Source: Tenodera sinensis (taxonomy: Eukaryota > Arthropoda > Insecta > Mantodea > Mantidae). Taken from it: a stretch of DNA of 64,000 bases. Shown here piece after piece: positions 55,386 to 64,000 of this stretch (the stretch's first letter is position 1; each line of letters opens with the position of its first letter). The position numbers were made by a program, and so were the translations under genes. Under the pieces are notes generated by a model. That model searched no databases, had not been told where the DNA came from, and saw only the letters and a list, made by a program, of their open reading frames with translations. The stretch spans positions 137,614,564 through 137,678,563 of the forward strand of contig CM060961.1 in assembly GCA_030765045.1 (NCBI GenBank), given 5' to 3'.

Positions 55386-57294
55386 TAGGTATGGCTCCTG
55401 TACTATTTCCCGAATTGTTACTTCTGTTCTCCTGCATTAAATCGGGGTTACTTCCTACCATGTTTTTGACCGTGTTAATGGCCTCAACCATTTCCGCATT
55501 TTCGGGGGAATTTCGTCCATTAGAATACCTTTCTCCCTGTCTTGGTGACCTCGGTCTAAACTCATCATCTCCGTTTGTCCAATACCCATCATTTGAATTT
55601 CTACTATGTCCAAAATAACGTCCCCGTCTACCTCGATCAAATCTATTTGTATTCATATAATTCACCCTTATATTTCTTCCCCTTAGATTACCATTTCTAT
55701 TTTGGTGATGCCCTTCCTGGTTATATCTACCTTGATTTTCCCACCGGAATGATTCCATCCTTGGTACTGGTCCTTTATATCTTTCCCTAATCTCACTTCT
55801 ATTCTGATAATGCTGTGCCCCTTGCCCGAAAGAATTTACAGTTTCTTTTCCTTCATATTTATTTCCAAATGCGTGTTTTGGCTTATTGACTTCTAAGGCT
55901 GATAATAATTCGATCATAGCTGCAATGCTATCGGGTCGGGCTATGATTAGGTAGTGTTGAAGCGTTTCCGGAAAATGTGGAGTAACTATATTTATTAGAT
56001 CTTTTTCATCTAAGGGAGGATCCAACATCTTCGATTTTCTCGCTATTCTCATAAAATAGTTGACCATCGATTCCTCCGATCTAGGATTAAACTTTCCATT
56101 GCTTAATTCAACTCTAATATTAGCCTGCCTACTAGCTCCCCAATATCTGGTTAAAAAGATGTTCCTAAAGGTCCTGTAATCATTATTGTTACCCATAGAA
56201 AGGCCTAGCCAATTGGCAGCATTACCCTTTAGGCATTTTCTTACTATCACCATCTTGTACTCCTCTGGTATACGTTTCACCGTGAAGTACTCTTGTAACC
56301 CTTCTAAAAAGGCTTTAGGATCATCTGAATCTTCATTTTCAAAAACTGGAGGTGTCATTTCATTTAAGACATGGTTAGGCCAATGTAAATTTGAATTGTC
56401 ACCTGTCCCTGCACTATTTCTGAGATCAGAATGGGAATTACTGTTACCTCTATTTTGCATCGAAATGTCAGCTGATACACCTGGTATTGCCTCGTTTCTT
56501 GCAACTTCATTATTAAGATTGTTGTGATTACATGCATTTTCATTTAATTTCAAATTTTCTAAGGCCTCTTTTACCTGAGTAATTTCTGTTACTACCCCTT
56601 TTATTTGGTCTGTAACATCCTCCAAATTTCTAGCCTGCCTTGCACTTTCTACATCAGATCTTTCCATTCTAACTTTACACCCCTGTAGCTCTTCTCTAAT
56701 TTCTTCCCTGTCTTTATCTAACCTTTGTACTACCTCTTCCCTTTGTTTGTCTAATCTATATATTACTCTTTCCCTTTCTTTATCTAATTTTTCACTAACT
56801 TGTTGACCTAATTTCTTTTCAGAATTCTTTACTTCTTGCCTTATTGTCTCTAATTCTCCCTTAACCTGTTCTCTATTTTCTTTTACTTCACTACTGACTT
56901 TATTAATTTCCTCCCTAACTTCTTCCCTAAAGGTTTCTAAAGCTCTCTTCTGATTTTCCAATTGCATTCCCAATTCCTGTTGTCCCTTCTCTAATTTCTG
57001 TCCTAACTCTGTTCTTAATTCTTTACTAGTTTCATCTATCTTTTGACTTAAAACTGTACTCATCTTTTTCACTGTTCTTAATTCTTTACTAGTTTCATCT
57101 ATCTTTTGACTTAACTCTGTACTCATCTTTTTCATTATCTTTTGAAACATATTCTCTATTTCTGACATAACCGCTGGCCTTTCTGAATTAGTACTAAACA
57201 TTTCTGAGCTACCTCTAGGTGTTTCTCTAACGTTCTGATCTTCTACTTCTTGGCATATTCTGCTACCGATTATATTTTGATTATATTCTTCCAT
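55342..57294 (-). CDS. gag: Gag polyprotein of G2B
   Basis: A long open Gag frame homologous to G2A Gag, with the same coiled coil, gag core and basic tail. The coiled coil holds an extra partial repeat (KKMSTVLSQKIDETSKELRT), and the tail has RSPRQGERYSNG where G2A has RSGRRYSNG. The ATG used in G2A is changed (AME to EIE). The first in-frame ATG is at 57294 (MEEYNQNIIGSR), giving 650 residues. The frame is open upstream to a GTG at 57414. The slippery heptamer GGGAAAC is at 55372-55378 with the same stem downstream. Confidence 0.88.
   Translation of the reverse strand: MEEYNQNIIGSRICQEVEDQNVRETPRGSSEMFSTNSERPAVMSEIENMFQKIMKKMSTELSQKIDETSKELRTVKKMSTVLSQKIDETSKELRTELGQKLEKGQQELGMQLENQKRALETFREEVREEINKVSSEVKENREQVKGELETIRQEVKNSEKKLGQQVSEKLDKERERVIYRLDKQREEVVQRLDKDREEIREELQGCKVRMERSDVESARQARNLEDVTDQIKGVVTEITQVKEALENLKLNENACNHNNLNNEVARNEAIPGVSADISMQNRGNSNSHSDLRNSAGTGDNSNLHWPNHVLNEMTPPVFENEDSDDPKAFLEGLQEYFTVKRIPEEYKMVIVRKCLKGNAANWLGLSMGNNNDYRTFRNIFLTRYWGASRQANIRVELSNGKFNPRSEESMVNYFMRIARKSKMLDPPLDEKDLINIVTPHFPETLQHYLIIARPDSIAAMIELLSALEVNKPKHAFGNKYEGKETVNSFGQGAQHYQNRSEIRERYKGPVPRMESFRWENQGRYNQEGHHQNRNGNLRGRNIRVNYMNTNRFDRGRRGRYFGHSRNSNDGYWTNGDDEFRPRSPRQGERYSNGRNSPENAEMVEAINTVKNMVGSNPDLMQENRSNNSGNSTGAIPKNQGNTRPGQTRLQ
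55372..55378 (-). promoter_or_regulatory. -1 frameshift slippery heptamer (G2B)
   Basis: GGGAAAC in gag phase, spacer ACCAG, then the same ACCCGGT / ACTGGGT stem as G2A. Confidence 0.78.
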
Positions 57295-57493
57295 CCTAAC
57301 TACACTTTTCTCAATTTCCGGACTCTCAAAACCTAGAAAATCGCTATCACTGTCTTCAATTTCTAAGCTGTTTACATGTGTTTTTCTACTCACCAATATT
57401 TTCACAATTTTCACTATTTCACTATTTTTTTTTTTTTTTTTAACTGCACTTAAACTTGTTCACTACACGTTTCACAGATGTTGACACGCTGGG

Positions 57494-57647
57494 CACCTTC
57501 TTGTTTGCTGGTTCGATGCTGGCTTGGTCGTCTTGGGGTTGGTCTATTCTCTCGACGCCACACGTTGGGTCACCTTCTTGTTTGCTGGTTCGATGCTGGC
57601 TTGGTCGTCTTGCAGTTGGTCTATTCTCTCGACGCCCCACGTTGGGC
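57494..57647 (-). repeat. 77-bp tandem duplication covering the primer site (G2B leader)
   Basis: Two head-to-tail copies (57494-57570 and 57571-57647). Each contains TTGTTTGCTGGTTCGATGCT and ends in a primer-site-like sequence. The inner copy ends with the A-type sequence CACACGTTGGGTC and the outer copy with the B-type CCCCACGTTGGGC next to the LTR. Confidence 0.92.
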
Positions 57648-57651
57648 GCCA
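57634..57651 (-). promoter_or_regulatory. G2B primer-binding site (lysine-tRNA type)
   Basis: The minus strand reads TGGCGCCCAACGTGGGGC, the canonical site complementary to the 3' end of tRNA-Lys(1,2) as known from other retroelements. It lies two bases from the LTR end (ACA-AA-TGG). Confidence 0.85.
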
Positions 57652-57653
57652 TT

Positions 57654-58388
57654 TGTGGCGTAATGTCGTTGGTCTCTCGTTGTGTCGCCCTTTGATTTGG
57701 TTCGTTCCGGCTAGTCAGGATGAGATCTCTTTCTTTATCTCGGGTACGCGCAGGTGTTATAGACTACCCAAGAAAACCTTTGTATAGTATTGTTTATTAC
57801 TTCTTATATACTTTCGGGAGTTATGCCGATTCTACATGTAGAGGAATCGCACTCACGTCTGCACACCATAACTTGCAGTACTGGTCTGGGCTGAGTAGTG
57901 ACGCTTTCTGGCGTCCCCACGCTAAGAAAACGTTCTCTCCAATTTTAAATGTCATGACGTCATCCAAGAAAGCCTCGTATCCAAAATGCTATTTCCTTTT
58001 CCCGCAATTTAGAAATGTCCCTTTCTATTATAACATGTTCTTTTATGAATTTCGAATATATAATTACCTTTTTAGGATTAAACGATGTTTACTTTATATT
58101 TTATTAAATATATCGCGCGACTTTTAAGATTGGCAGACCTGAATTTCAAACGTGTATTTAAACTATGTAGTATGACGTCATGACTCGTTAATTTCAAACC
58201 AATAATGTGTTTATCCTACAAATTTAACGACTATTATTTACTCATATCTTGCTCACCTTAAAACACTTCCTACTCTATTATCTACATATGTTATTACTCA
58301 ACACTTAACGCAAATCTCACATCCGGCAATTAAATTAAAACGTGTCTTTATCAAGCCCATTCGATTTGAAATCTAAATTTCGGTATCA
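57654..58388 (-). repeat. Middle LTR of array (B-type), shared by two units
   Basis: Same sequence as 52188-52922 at an offset of 5466. It serves as 5' LTR of G2B and 3' LTR of the hybrid unit. Confidence 0.95.
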
Positions 58389-59153
58389 AATGCCCCCATT
58401 TATGTTATTTTATTATTTCATAATAAAATAATGTAAATGTCTTGCCCGAAAGAAAAATTAAAAATTACTCCTTTATTTTGAATAATCGGCAACACTCCCA
58501 TTATATACAATTTTCAATTACACTGTTTTGAAATTGGTTATTAACATATTTTCTCATTAATCTTTTTAACATGACAAACAATTATACACTTGACTTAACA
58601 TTAATCCTTAAATACTAATTACAATATGTTATGGTTTCTTCTGTGAAGCTTTTATATAAAGGTTAAATTTCAAGAGTCTTTCTTTATACTTCCTTCTTTT
58701 AGTTCATGTTTGCTCACTTCGCTCTCACTATCACTTGCACTGTGAATTTTCACTTTTGTTATTGTAACACATATCTGTACTAGATCCTTTAAGCACTAAA
58801 ATGTACATATATTTATATAAATCCATTACACTCTTCAGACAAGTTCTTTCTTTGTCTTGCTGTGATAACTATCTATACATCTAAATATTTTAACAAATGT
58901 TTTACAAAGTAAATATTCTGTTTTCTCTCTATGCGGAGATGAACATTTTAACAATCTTTCTGAAGCTGTTATTGTGAGCTCTATACAATATATTCTTAAG
59001 CTCTTTGTAGTATATAGCAATTCACATTCTGCATTTTTCATGAATATGTAAGTACCTGACCAATATATGGTTTTCAAGTAAGCTAACATTTACATTTTAT
59101 CTCAAAGCTGATTGGGCGCCAATAGACAATGACACTTCGAATTTTACATGAAA

Positions 59154-60851
59154 TCAAGGTTCCAAGGTACCACACGGTTTCTTGTATGGTCGAAGGAGTT
59201 GTTTATGCCATCTTCCCAGACATTTTTCATTTTTAACATCTTTTAATTCATAGGTATGATAACCAAATTTTGATATAATTTCTGCAGGACCTTTATATAA
59301 CAATTCCATCCTTTTGTTCCTACCTCGCAAGGCACTTGATAACTTATGGTCTTTAACTAGTACCCAATCGCCTATCTTAGGTTCCCATTTATGTTTTCTA
59401 CTCTTTTTCTTTAATTTTCGCTTCTCTGCCTTTTTCTTGATTCGTTCAAAAGCAATTTTCGCTCTTTCTTCTTCACTTAACTGAATGTCATTAATTTTCA
59501 GTGTTTTTGGTACCCCGATCAATATTGGTTCTGGTTCAATTCCTAACATTAATTTTATTGGTGCAAACCCAGTAGTTACATTAATGGTGTGATTGATAAT
59601 CTTTTCTATCAATGGACAATATTTCACCCAATCCTTGTGATTATGATGTGTAAGTACACGTAAATAAATTCCTATATCTCGGAGGACACGTTCTGTTGGA
59701 TTCCCTGATGGAAAGTATGAGGAACAATAATTTAGTTTTCTCGCGTCTAATGTCACCCTAATCTTTCCATTGGCCTTATTTACAATACATAGGGGATTCA
59801 CAAATTCTGAATTCGAAATCTCAATAACCTCATCTTCTAACATTGACTTTATAACTGCATCTACCTCTTCTCTTATTGTACTAGGGATAGCTCTCGCTTT
59901 ATGTGTAAAAGGTTTGATGGGTATCATCTCAAACGAATGAGTATAAATATTACATTTACCAGGTTTCTCAGAGAATACTTCTTTATTTCGGATTAATATT
60001 TCAAACAGTTTATCCCTCTGTTGTTCATTTAGTTGATCAGCCTGAGTTACCTTTTCCCTCAACAATTCTTCTAAGTCTTCACTACTCTCCCTATCATAGT
60101 ACCTAGTTGCATCAGAAAACCTCAAATTGTCTATGAAATCATTTTTATCCCATTCTACATTTTCTTTATTATCGACACTGTACTCTTTGACATTTACTTC
60201 AGTTAATTCTATAGCTCCTACTTTAACATATTCTACAAAGAATGTATCCCCTTGGATTTCTTCTTCCTCTTTTTCTCTTACAATAGTTTCTGAACTACTA
60301 TCTTCCACAAAAGGCACTATAATGGTCTCATCTTCAACTTTCATTTTTACAATCATGTTTTTAAAATTCACCACAGCTTCCCAGGCATAAAGACAATCAC
60401 AACCTATTATAATATCTGTCACAAGTCTTCCTACAATCAGAAATAAAATTCCTAGTATTCTCCCATTTATTTCAATATTTATCATTGCTTGAAATTTTAC
60501 TCTCTCTTTTCGTTTTCCCACAGCTAGCGAGCAATATATCCCATTAACTGGTAAAGACATTACTTTAAAACCACTACTTTGTAAATTATCATAAAAATTT
60601 TGTGAGCATACTGTGCTATTTGATCCCGTATCTATAATGCATTGTATTGTTTTCCATTTACTCCAATTTTGATTTTAGGTGGATCTCCTACTTTTTCGTT
60701 TTCGTCAATTCTATTTTTCCATTCTCTTTTCTTTTGTATCATCATTTGCCTTCCAGGACTATTTATTTCCGAGTACTTATCACAATCATTACTAGGATAC
60801 CCAGTTCTCACTGAAGGCGCGTTTGACCGGGTCTGGCGTTTCCCTGATTTT
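59154..60851 (-). pseudogene. pol: Hybrid unit Pro-(truncated Pol) frame, protease broken
   Basis: The 468-residue open part (60560-59154) is identical to that of G2B. The same 1-nt deletion at about 60638 truncates the protease before DTG. Confidence 0.88.
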
Positions 60852-62805
60852 TAGGTATTGCTCCTGTACTATTTCCCGAATTGTTACTTCTGTTTTCGTG
60901 CATTAAATCGGGGTTACTTCCTACCATGTTTTTGACCGTGTTAATGGCTTCAACCATTTCATCATTTTCGGGGGAATTTCGTCCATTAGAATACCTTCTC
61001 CCTGACCTCGGTCTAAACTCATTATCTCTGTTTGTCCAATACCCATCATTTGAATTTCTACTATGCCCAAAATAACGTCCCCGTCTACCTCGATCAAATC
61101 TATTTGTATTCATATAATTCACCCTTATATTTCTTCCCCTTAGATTACCATTTCTATTTTGGTGATGCCCTTCCTGGTTATATCTACCTTGATTTTCCCA
61201 CCGGAATGATTCCATCCTTGGTACTGGTCCCTTATATCTTTCCCTAATCTCACTTCTATTCTGATAATACTGTGCCCCTTGCCCGAAAGAATTTACAGTT
61301 TCTTTTCCTTCATATTTATTTCCAAATGCGTGTTTTGGCTTATTGACTTCTAAGGCTGATAATAATTCGATCATAGCTGCAATGCTATCGGGTCGGGCTA
61401 TGATTAGGTAGTGTTGAAGTGTTTCCGGAAAATGTGGAGTAACTATATTTATTAGATCTTTTTCATCTAAGGGAGGATCCAACATCTTCGATTTTCTCGC
61501 TATTCTCATAAAATAGTTGACCATCGATTCTTCCGATCTAGGATTAAACTTTCCATTGCTTAATTCAACTCTAATATTAGCCTGCCTACTAGCTCCCCAA
61601 TATCTGGTTAAAAAGATGTTCCTAAAGGTCCTGTAATCATTATTGTTACCCATAGAAAGGCCTAGCCAATTGGCAGCATTACCCTTTAGGCATTTTCTTA
61701 CTATCACCATCTTGTACTCCTCCGGTATACGTTTCACCGTGAAGTACTCTTGTAACCCTTCTAAAAAGGCTTTAGGATCATCTGAATCTTCATTTTCAAA
61801 AACTGGAGGTGTCATTTCATTTAAGACATGGTTAGGCCAATGTAAATTTGAATTGTCACCTATCCCTGAGCTATTTCCGAGATCAGAATGGGAATTACTG
61901 TTACCCCTATTTTGCATCGAAATGTCAGCTGATACACCTGGTATTGCCTCGTTTCTTGCAACTTCATTACTAAGATTGTTGTGATTACATGCATTTTCAT
62001 TTAATTTCAAATTTTCTAAGGCCTCTTTTACCTGAGTAATTTCTGTCACTACTCCTTTTATTTGGTCTGTAACATCCTCCAAATTTCTAGCCTGCCTTGC
62101 ACTTTCTACATCAGATCTTTCCATTCTAACTTTACACCCCTGTAGCTCTTCTCTAATTTCTTCCCTGTCTTTATCTAACCTTTGTACTACCTCTTCCCTT
62201 TGTTTGTCTAATTTATATGTTACTCTTTCCCTTTCTTTCTCTAATTTTTCACTAACTTGTTGACCTAATTTCTTTTCAGAATTCTTTACTTCTTGCCTTA
62301 TTGTCTCTAATTCTCCCTTAACCTGTTCTCTATTTTCTTTTACTTCACTACTAACTTTATTAATTTCCTCCCTAACTTCTTCCCTAAAGGTTTCGAAAGC
62401 TCTCTTCTGATTTTCCAATTGCATTCCCAATTCCTGTTGTCCCTTCTCTAATTTCTGTCCTAACTCTATACTAGTTTCATCTATCTTTTGACTTAACTCT
62501 GTACTCATCTTTTTCACTGTTCTTAATTCTTTACTAGTTTCATCTATCTTTTGACTTAACTCTGTACTCATCTTTTTCATTATCTTTTGAAACATATTCT
62601 CTATTTCTGACATAATCACTGGCCTTTCTGAATTAGTACTAAACATTTCTGAGCTACCTCTAGGTGTTTCTCTAACGTTCTGATCTTCTACTTCTTGGCA
62701 TATTCTGCTACCGATTATATTTTGATTATATTCTTCCATCCTAACTACACTTTTCTCAATTTCCGGACTCTCAAAACCTAGAAAATCGCTATCACTGTCT
62801 TCCAT
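60808..62805 (-). CDS. gag: Gag polyprotein of hybrid unit (665 aa, intact)
   Basis: Identical to G2A Gag except for one residue near the N-terminus: KSVVRMEEY here, KSAVRMEEY in G2A. The change comes from a single base at 62747 and matches G2B. The ATG start (MEDSDSDFLG) is kept. Domain order is as described for G2A. Confidence 0.92.
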   Translation of the reverse strand: MEDSDSDFLGFESPEIEKSVVRMEEYNQNIIGSRICQEVEDQNVRETPRGSSEMFSTNSERPVIMSEIENMFQKIMKKMSTELSQKIDETSKELRTVKKMSTELSQKIDETSIELGQKLEKGQQELGMQLENQKRAFETFREEVREEINKVSSEVKENREQVKGELETIRQEVKNSEKKLGQQVSEKLEKERERVTYKLDKQREEVVQRLDKDREEIREELQGCKVRMERSDVESARQARNLEDVTDQIKGVVTEITQVKEALENLKLNENACNHNNLSNEVARNEAIPGVSADISMQNRGNSNSHSDLGNSSGIGDNSNLHWPNHVLNEMTPPVFENEDSDDPKAFLEGLQEYFTVKRIPEEYKMVIVRKCLKGNAANWLGLSMGNNNDYRTFRNIFLTRYWGASRQANIRVELSNGKFNPRSEESMVNYFMRIARKSKMLDPPLDEKDLINIVTPHFPETLQHYLIIARPDSIAAMIELLSALEVNKPKHAFGNKYEGKETVNSFGQGAQYYQNRSEIRERYKGPVPRMESFRWENQGRYNQEGHHQNRNGNLRGRNIRVNYMNTNRFDRGRRGRYFGHSRNSNDGYWTNRDNEFRPRSGRRYSNGRNSPENDEMVEAINTVKNMVGSNPDLMHENRSNNSGNSTGAIPKNQGNARPGQTRLQ
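60838..60844 (-). promoter_or_regulatory. -1 frameshift slippery heptamer (hybrid unit)
   Basis: GGGAAAC with the same spacer and stem as G2A. The A/B crossover lies just downstream of or within this signal. Confidence 0.78.
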
Positions 62806-62995
62806 TGCTAAGCTATTTACATGTGTTTTTCTACTCACCAATATTTAATAATTTTCACTATTTCACTATTTTTTTTTTTAAACTGCACTTAAACTTGTTC
62901 ACTACACATTTCACAGATGTTGACACGCTGGGCACCTTCTTGTCTGCTGGTTCGATGCTGGCTTGGTCGTCTTGGGGTTGGTCTATTGTCTCGAC

Positions 62996-63014
62996 GCCAC
63001 ACGTTGGGTCGCCA
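62996..63014 (-). promoter_or_regulatory. Hybrid unit primer-binding site (A-type)
   Basis: Same 19-nt altered lysine-tRNA-type site as 50329-50347. Confidence 0.72.
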
Positions 63015-63016
63015 TT

Positions 63017-63755
63017 TGTAGCTAGTAGTCGTTGTTCGTTTCTCGTTGTGTCGCCATTTGATGCGTAAATGTCGTTGGTCTCGTTTTCGCCCGTTGATTT
63101 GGTTCGTTCCCGCTAGCTCAGATTGAGATCTCTTTATTTGATCTCGGGTCTGCTTAGGTGTGATAGACTACCCAAAAAAACCTTTGTATATTATTTATTA
63201 CATCTTAGATACTTTCGGGAGTTATGCCGATCTGCTACACGCAGAAGAATCGCACTCACGTCTGCACTCCACAACGTGCGGTGCTGGTCTGGGGTGAGGG
63301 GTGACGCTTTCTAGCTTACCCACGCTAGGAAAACCGTTCTCTCCAATTTTAAATGTCATGACGTCATCCAAGCATGCCTCGTATCCAAAATGCTATTTCC
63401 TTTTCCCGCAATTTAGAAATATCCCTTTCTATTATAACATGTTCTTTTATGAATTTCGAATATATAATTACCTTTTTAGGATTAAACGATGTTTACTTTA
63501 TATTTTATTAAATATATCGCGTGACTTTTAAGATTAGCAGACCTGAATTTCAAACGTGTATTTTAAACTATGTAGTATGACGTCATGACTCGTTAATTTC
63601 AAACCAATAATGTGTTTATCCTACAAATTTAACGACTATTATTTACTCATATCTGGCTCACCTTACAACACTTATCGCAAATCTCACATCCGGCAATTAA
63701 ATTAAAACGTGTCTTTATCAAGCCCATTCGATTTGAAATCTAAATTTTGGTATCA
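63017..63755 (-). repeat. Right-hand LTR of array (A-type)
   Basis: Matches 50350-51088 at an offset of 12667, including TGTAGCTAGTAG at the left edge and GGTATCA at the right edge. Confidence 0.95.
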
Positions 63756-64000
63756 GTTGGTATTTAAGTTTAATGTCTTTCAAGGATGCGACAAGAAGAT
63801 TTTGAAGAAAATAGCCCCACCCTAAACTACCATTTACATGGAAACGTTTTCGAAAATTTTTATTTTCTTGAAAATGGCTCTAACAATTTTGATTAAAATG
63901 TCATATGTTTGAGATATTTTTATGACAAATGAAATATATATTTTGAATTTTCTGGCTACAGCCTATGTAGTCCTTTTTGCTCTGGATGACTTTTGAATAA
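63756..64000. repeat. Duplicate of the G2A right flank
   Basis: These 245 bp repeat 51089-51333, beginning GTTGGTATTTAAGT, with no difference that I noticed. The duplication therefore extends past the LTR into non-element DNA and off the window. Confidence 0.93.

Larger units (their letters stand above)
52188..58388 (-). mobile_element. LTR retrotransposon G2B (first unit of tandem array)
   Basis: Minus-strand element with B-type LTRs at 58388-57654 (5') and 52922-52188 (3'), 735 bp each, with no difference that I noticed. The organisation and internal pol deletion are those of G2A. Differences from G2A include a rearranged LTR end, a duplicated leader, a slightly longer Gag coiled coil, loss of the first Gag ATG and a 1-nt deletion at the protease active site. 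No matching target duplication is visible. The left flank is GTCT; on the right the middle LTR is shared with the next unit. Confidence 0.92.
58389..63755 (-). mobile_element. G2 hybrid unit (B-type pol half, A-type gag half)
   Basis: Internal region 58389-63016 plus the right-hand LTR 63017-63755. From 58389 to at least 60707 it follows G2B (offset 5466), including the protease deletion. From 60837 onward it follows G2A (offset 12667), including the A-type leader, primer site, LTR and the flank beyond. One unit thus has a B-type 3' LTR and an A-type 5' LTR, which normal reverse transcription cannot produce. Recombination after integration, or an assembly join, is required. Confidence 0.9.

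Noticed and set aside
1..64000. Single-copy host genes or exons
   Set aside because: I looked for spliced host exons on both strands. Every long frame with recognisable motifs belongs to a transposable element; the rest lack motifs.

Overview
This window is AT-rich eukaryotic DNA from an insect-type genome. It is built almost entirely of transposable elements in every state of decay. The evidence for an arthropod host is the combination of mariner (DD34D) and DD41D-type Tc1/mariner elements with TA target duplications, a hAT element, a probable TTAA-flanked piggyBac-like MITE, tRNA-derived SINEs, R1-like and R2-like non-LTR remnants, and Ty3/gypsy-type LTR retrotransposons with a lysine-tRNA-type primer site. 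A large-genome insect such as a cockroach or a relative would fit, but that is inference. I recognise no single-copy host gene, rRNA, functional tRNA or CRISPR array.

From 1 to 30 kb the DNA holds old, mostly inactive elements. There is a truncated non-LTR RT (1-424) and there are mariner copies (1048-2208, 3756-4706, 14292-15550). A DD41D-like element lies at 5529-6841, a 192-bp perfect-armed inverted repeat at 11239-11649, and more non-LTR remnants at 12.9-13.9, 22.0-22.7 and 24.9-25.5 kb. A TTAA-flanked MITE candidate is at 16814-17124. A hAT element with an intact 8-bp target duplication (18979-21202) carries a nested retrotransposon fragment. A SINE lies at 23867-24094 and another Tc1/mariner-superfamily relic at 27.4-28.4 kb.

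From 30 to 35 kb lies a young LTR retrotransposon (G1, 30028-35091). Its LTRs are almost identical, its target duplication is GTAC, and its Gag frame is long and intact, but pol is reduced to the last 46 codons of integrase. From 35.9 to 42.7 kb there are SINE-like repeats and a decayed R1-like element on the minus strand whose ORF1 has received two SINE insertions, each with clean target duplications.

From 45 to 64 kb, all on the minus strand, lies a second related LTR family (G2) in a complex arrangement. Copy G2A (44983-51088, target duplication GTTG) is complete between its LTRs. After about 1.1 kb of flank there is an LTR-internal-LTR-internal-LTR array: G2B, then a unit that is B-like in its pol half and A-like in its gag half. 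The end of the window (about 60.8-64.0 kb) repeats 48.1-51.3 kb at a constant offset of 12,667 bp. All three G2 copies keep Gag and share the same in-frame deletion, which fuses protease and the start of RT to the end of integrase. All three also carry a candidate -1 frameshift signal (GGGAAAC, a 5-nt spacer, a 7-bp stem) at the gag-pol overlap. The most interesting story is this pair of LTR families that keep Gag, frameshift signal, primer site and polypurine tract while having lost the enzymes for reverse transcription and integration. They look like Gag-encoding elements that depend on an autonomous partner.
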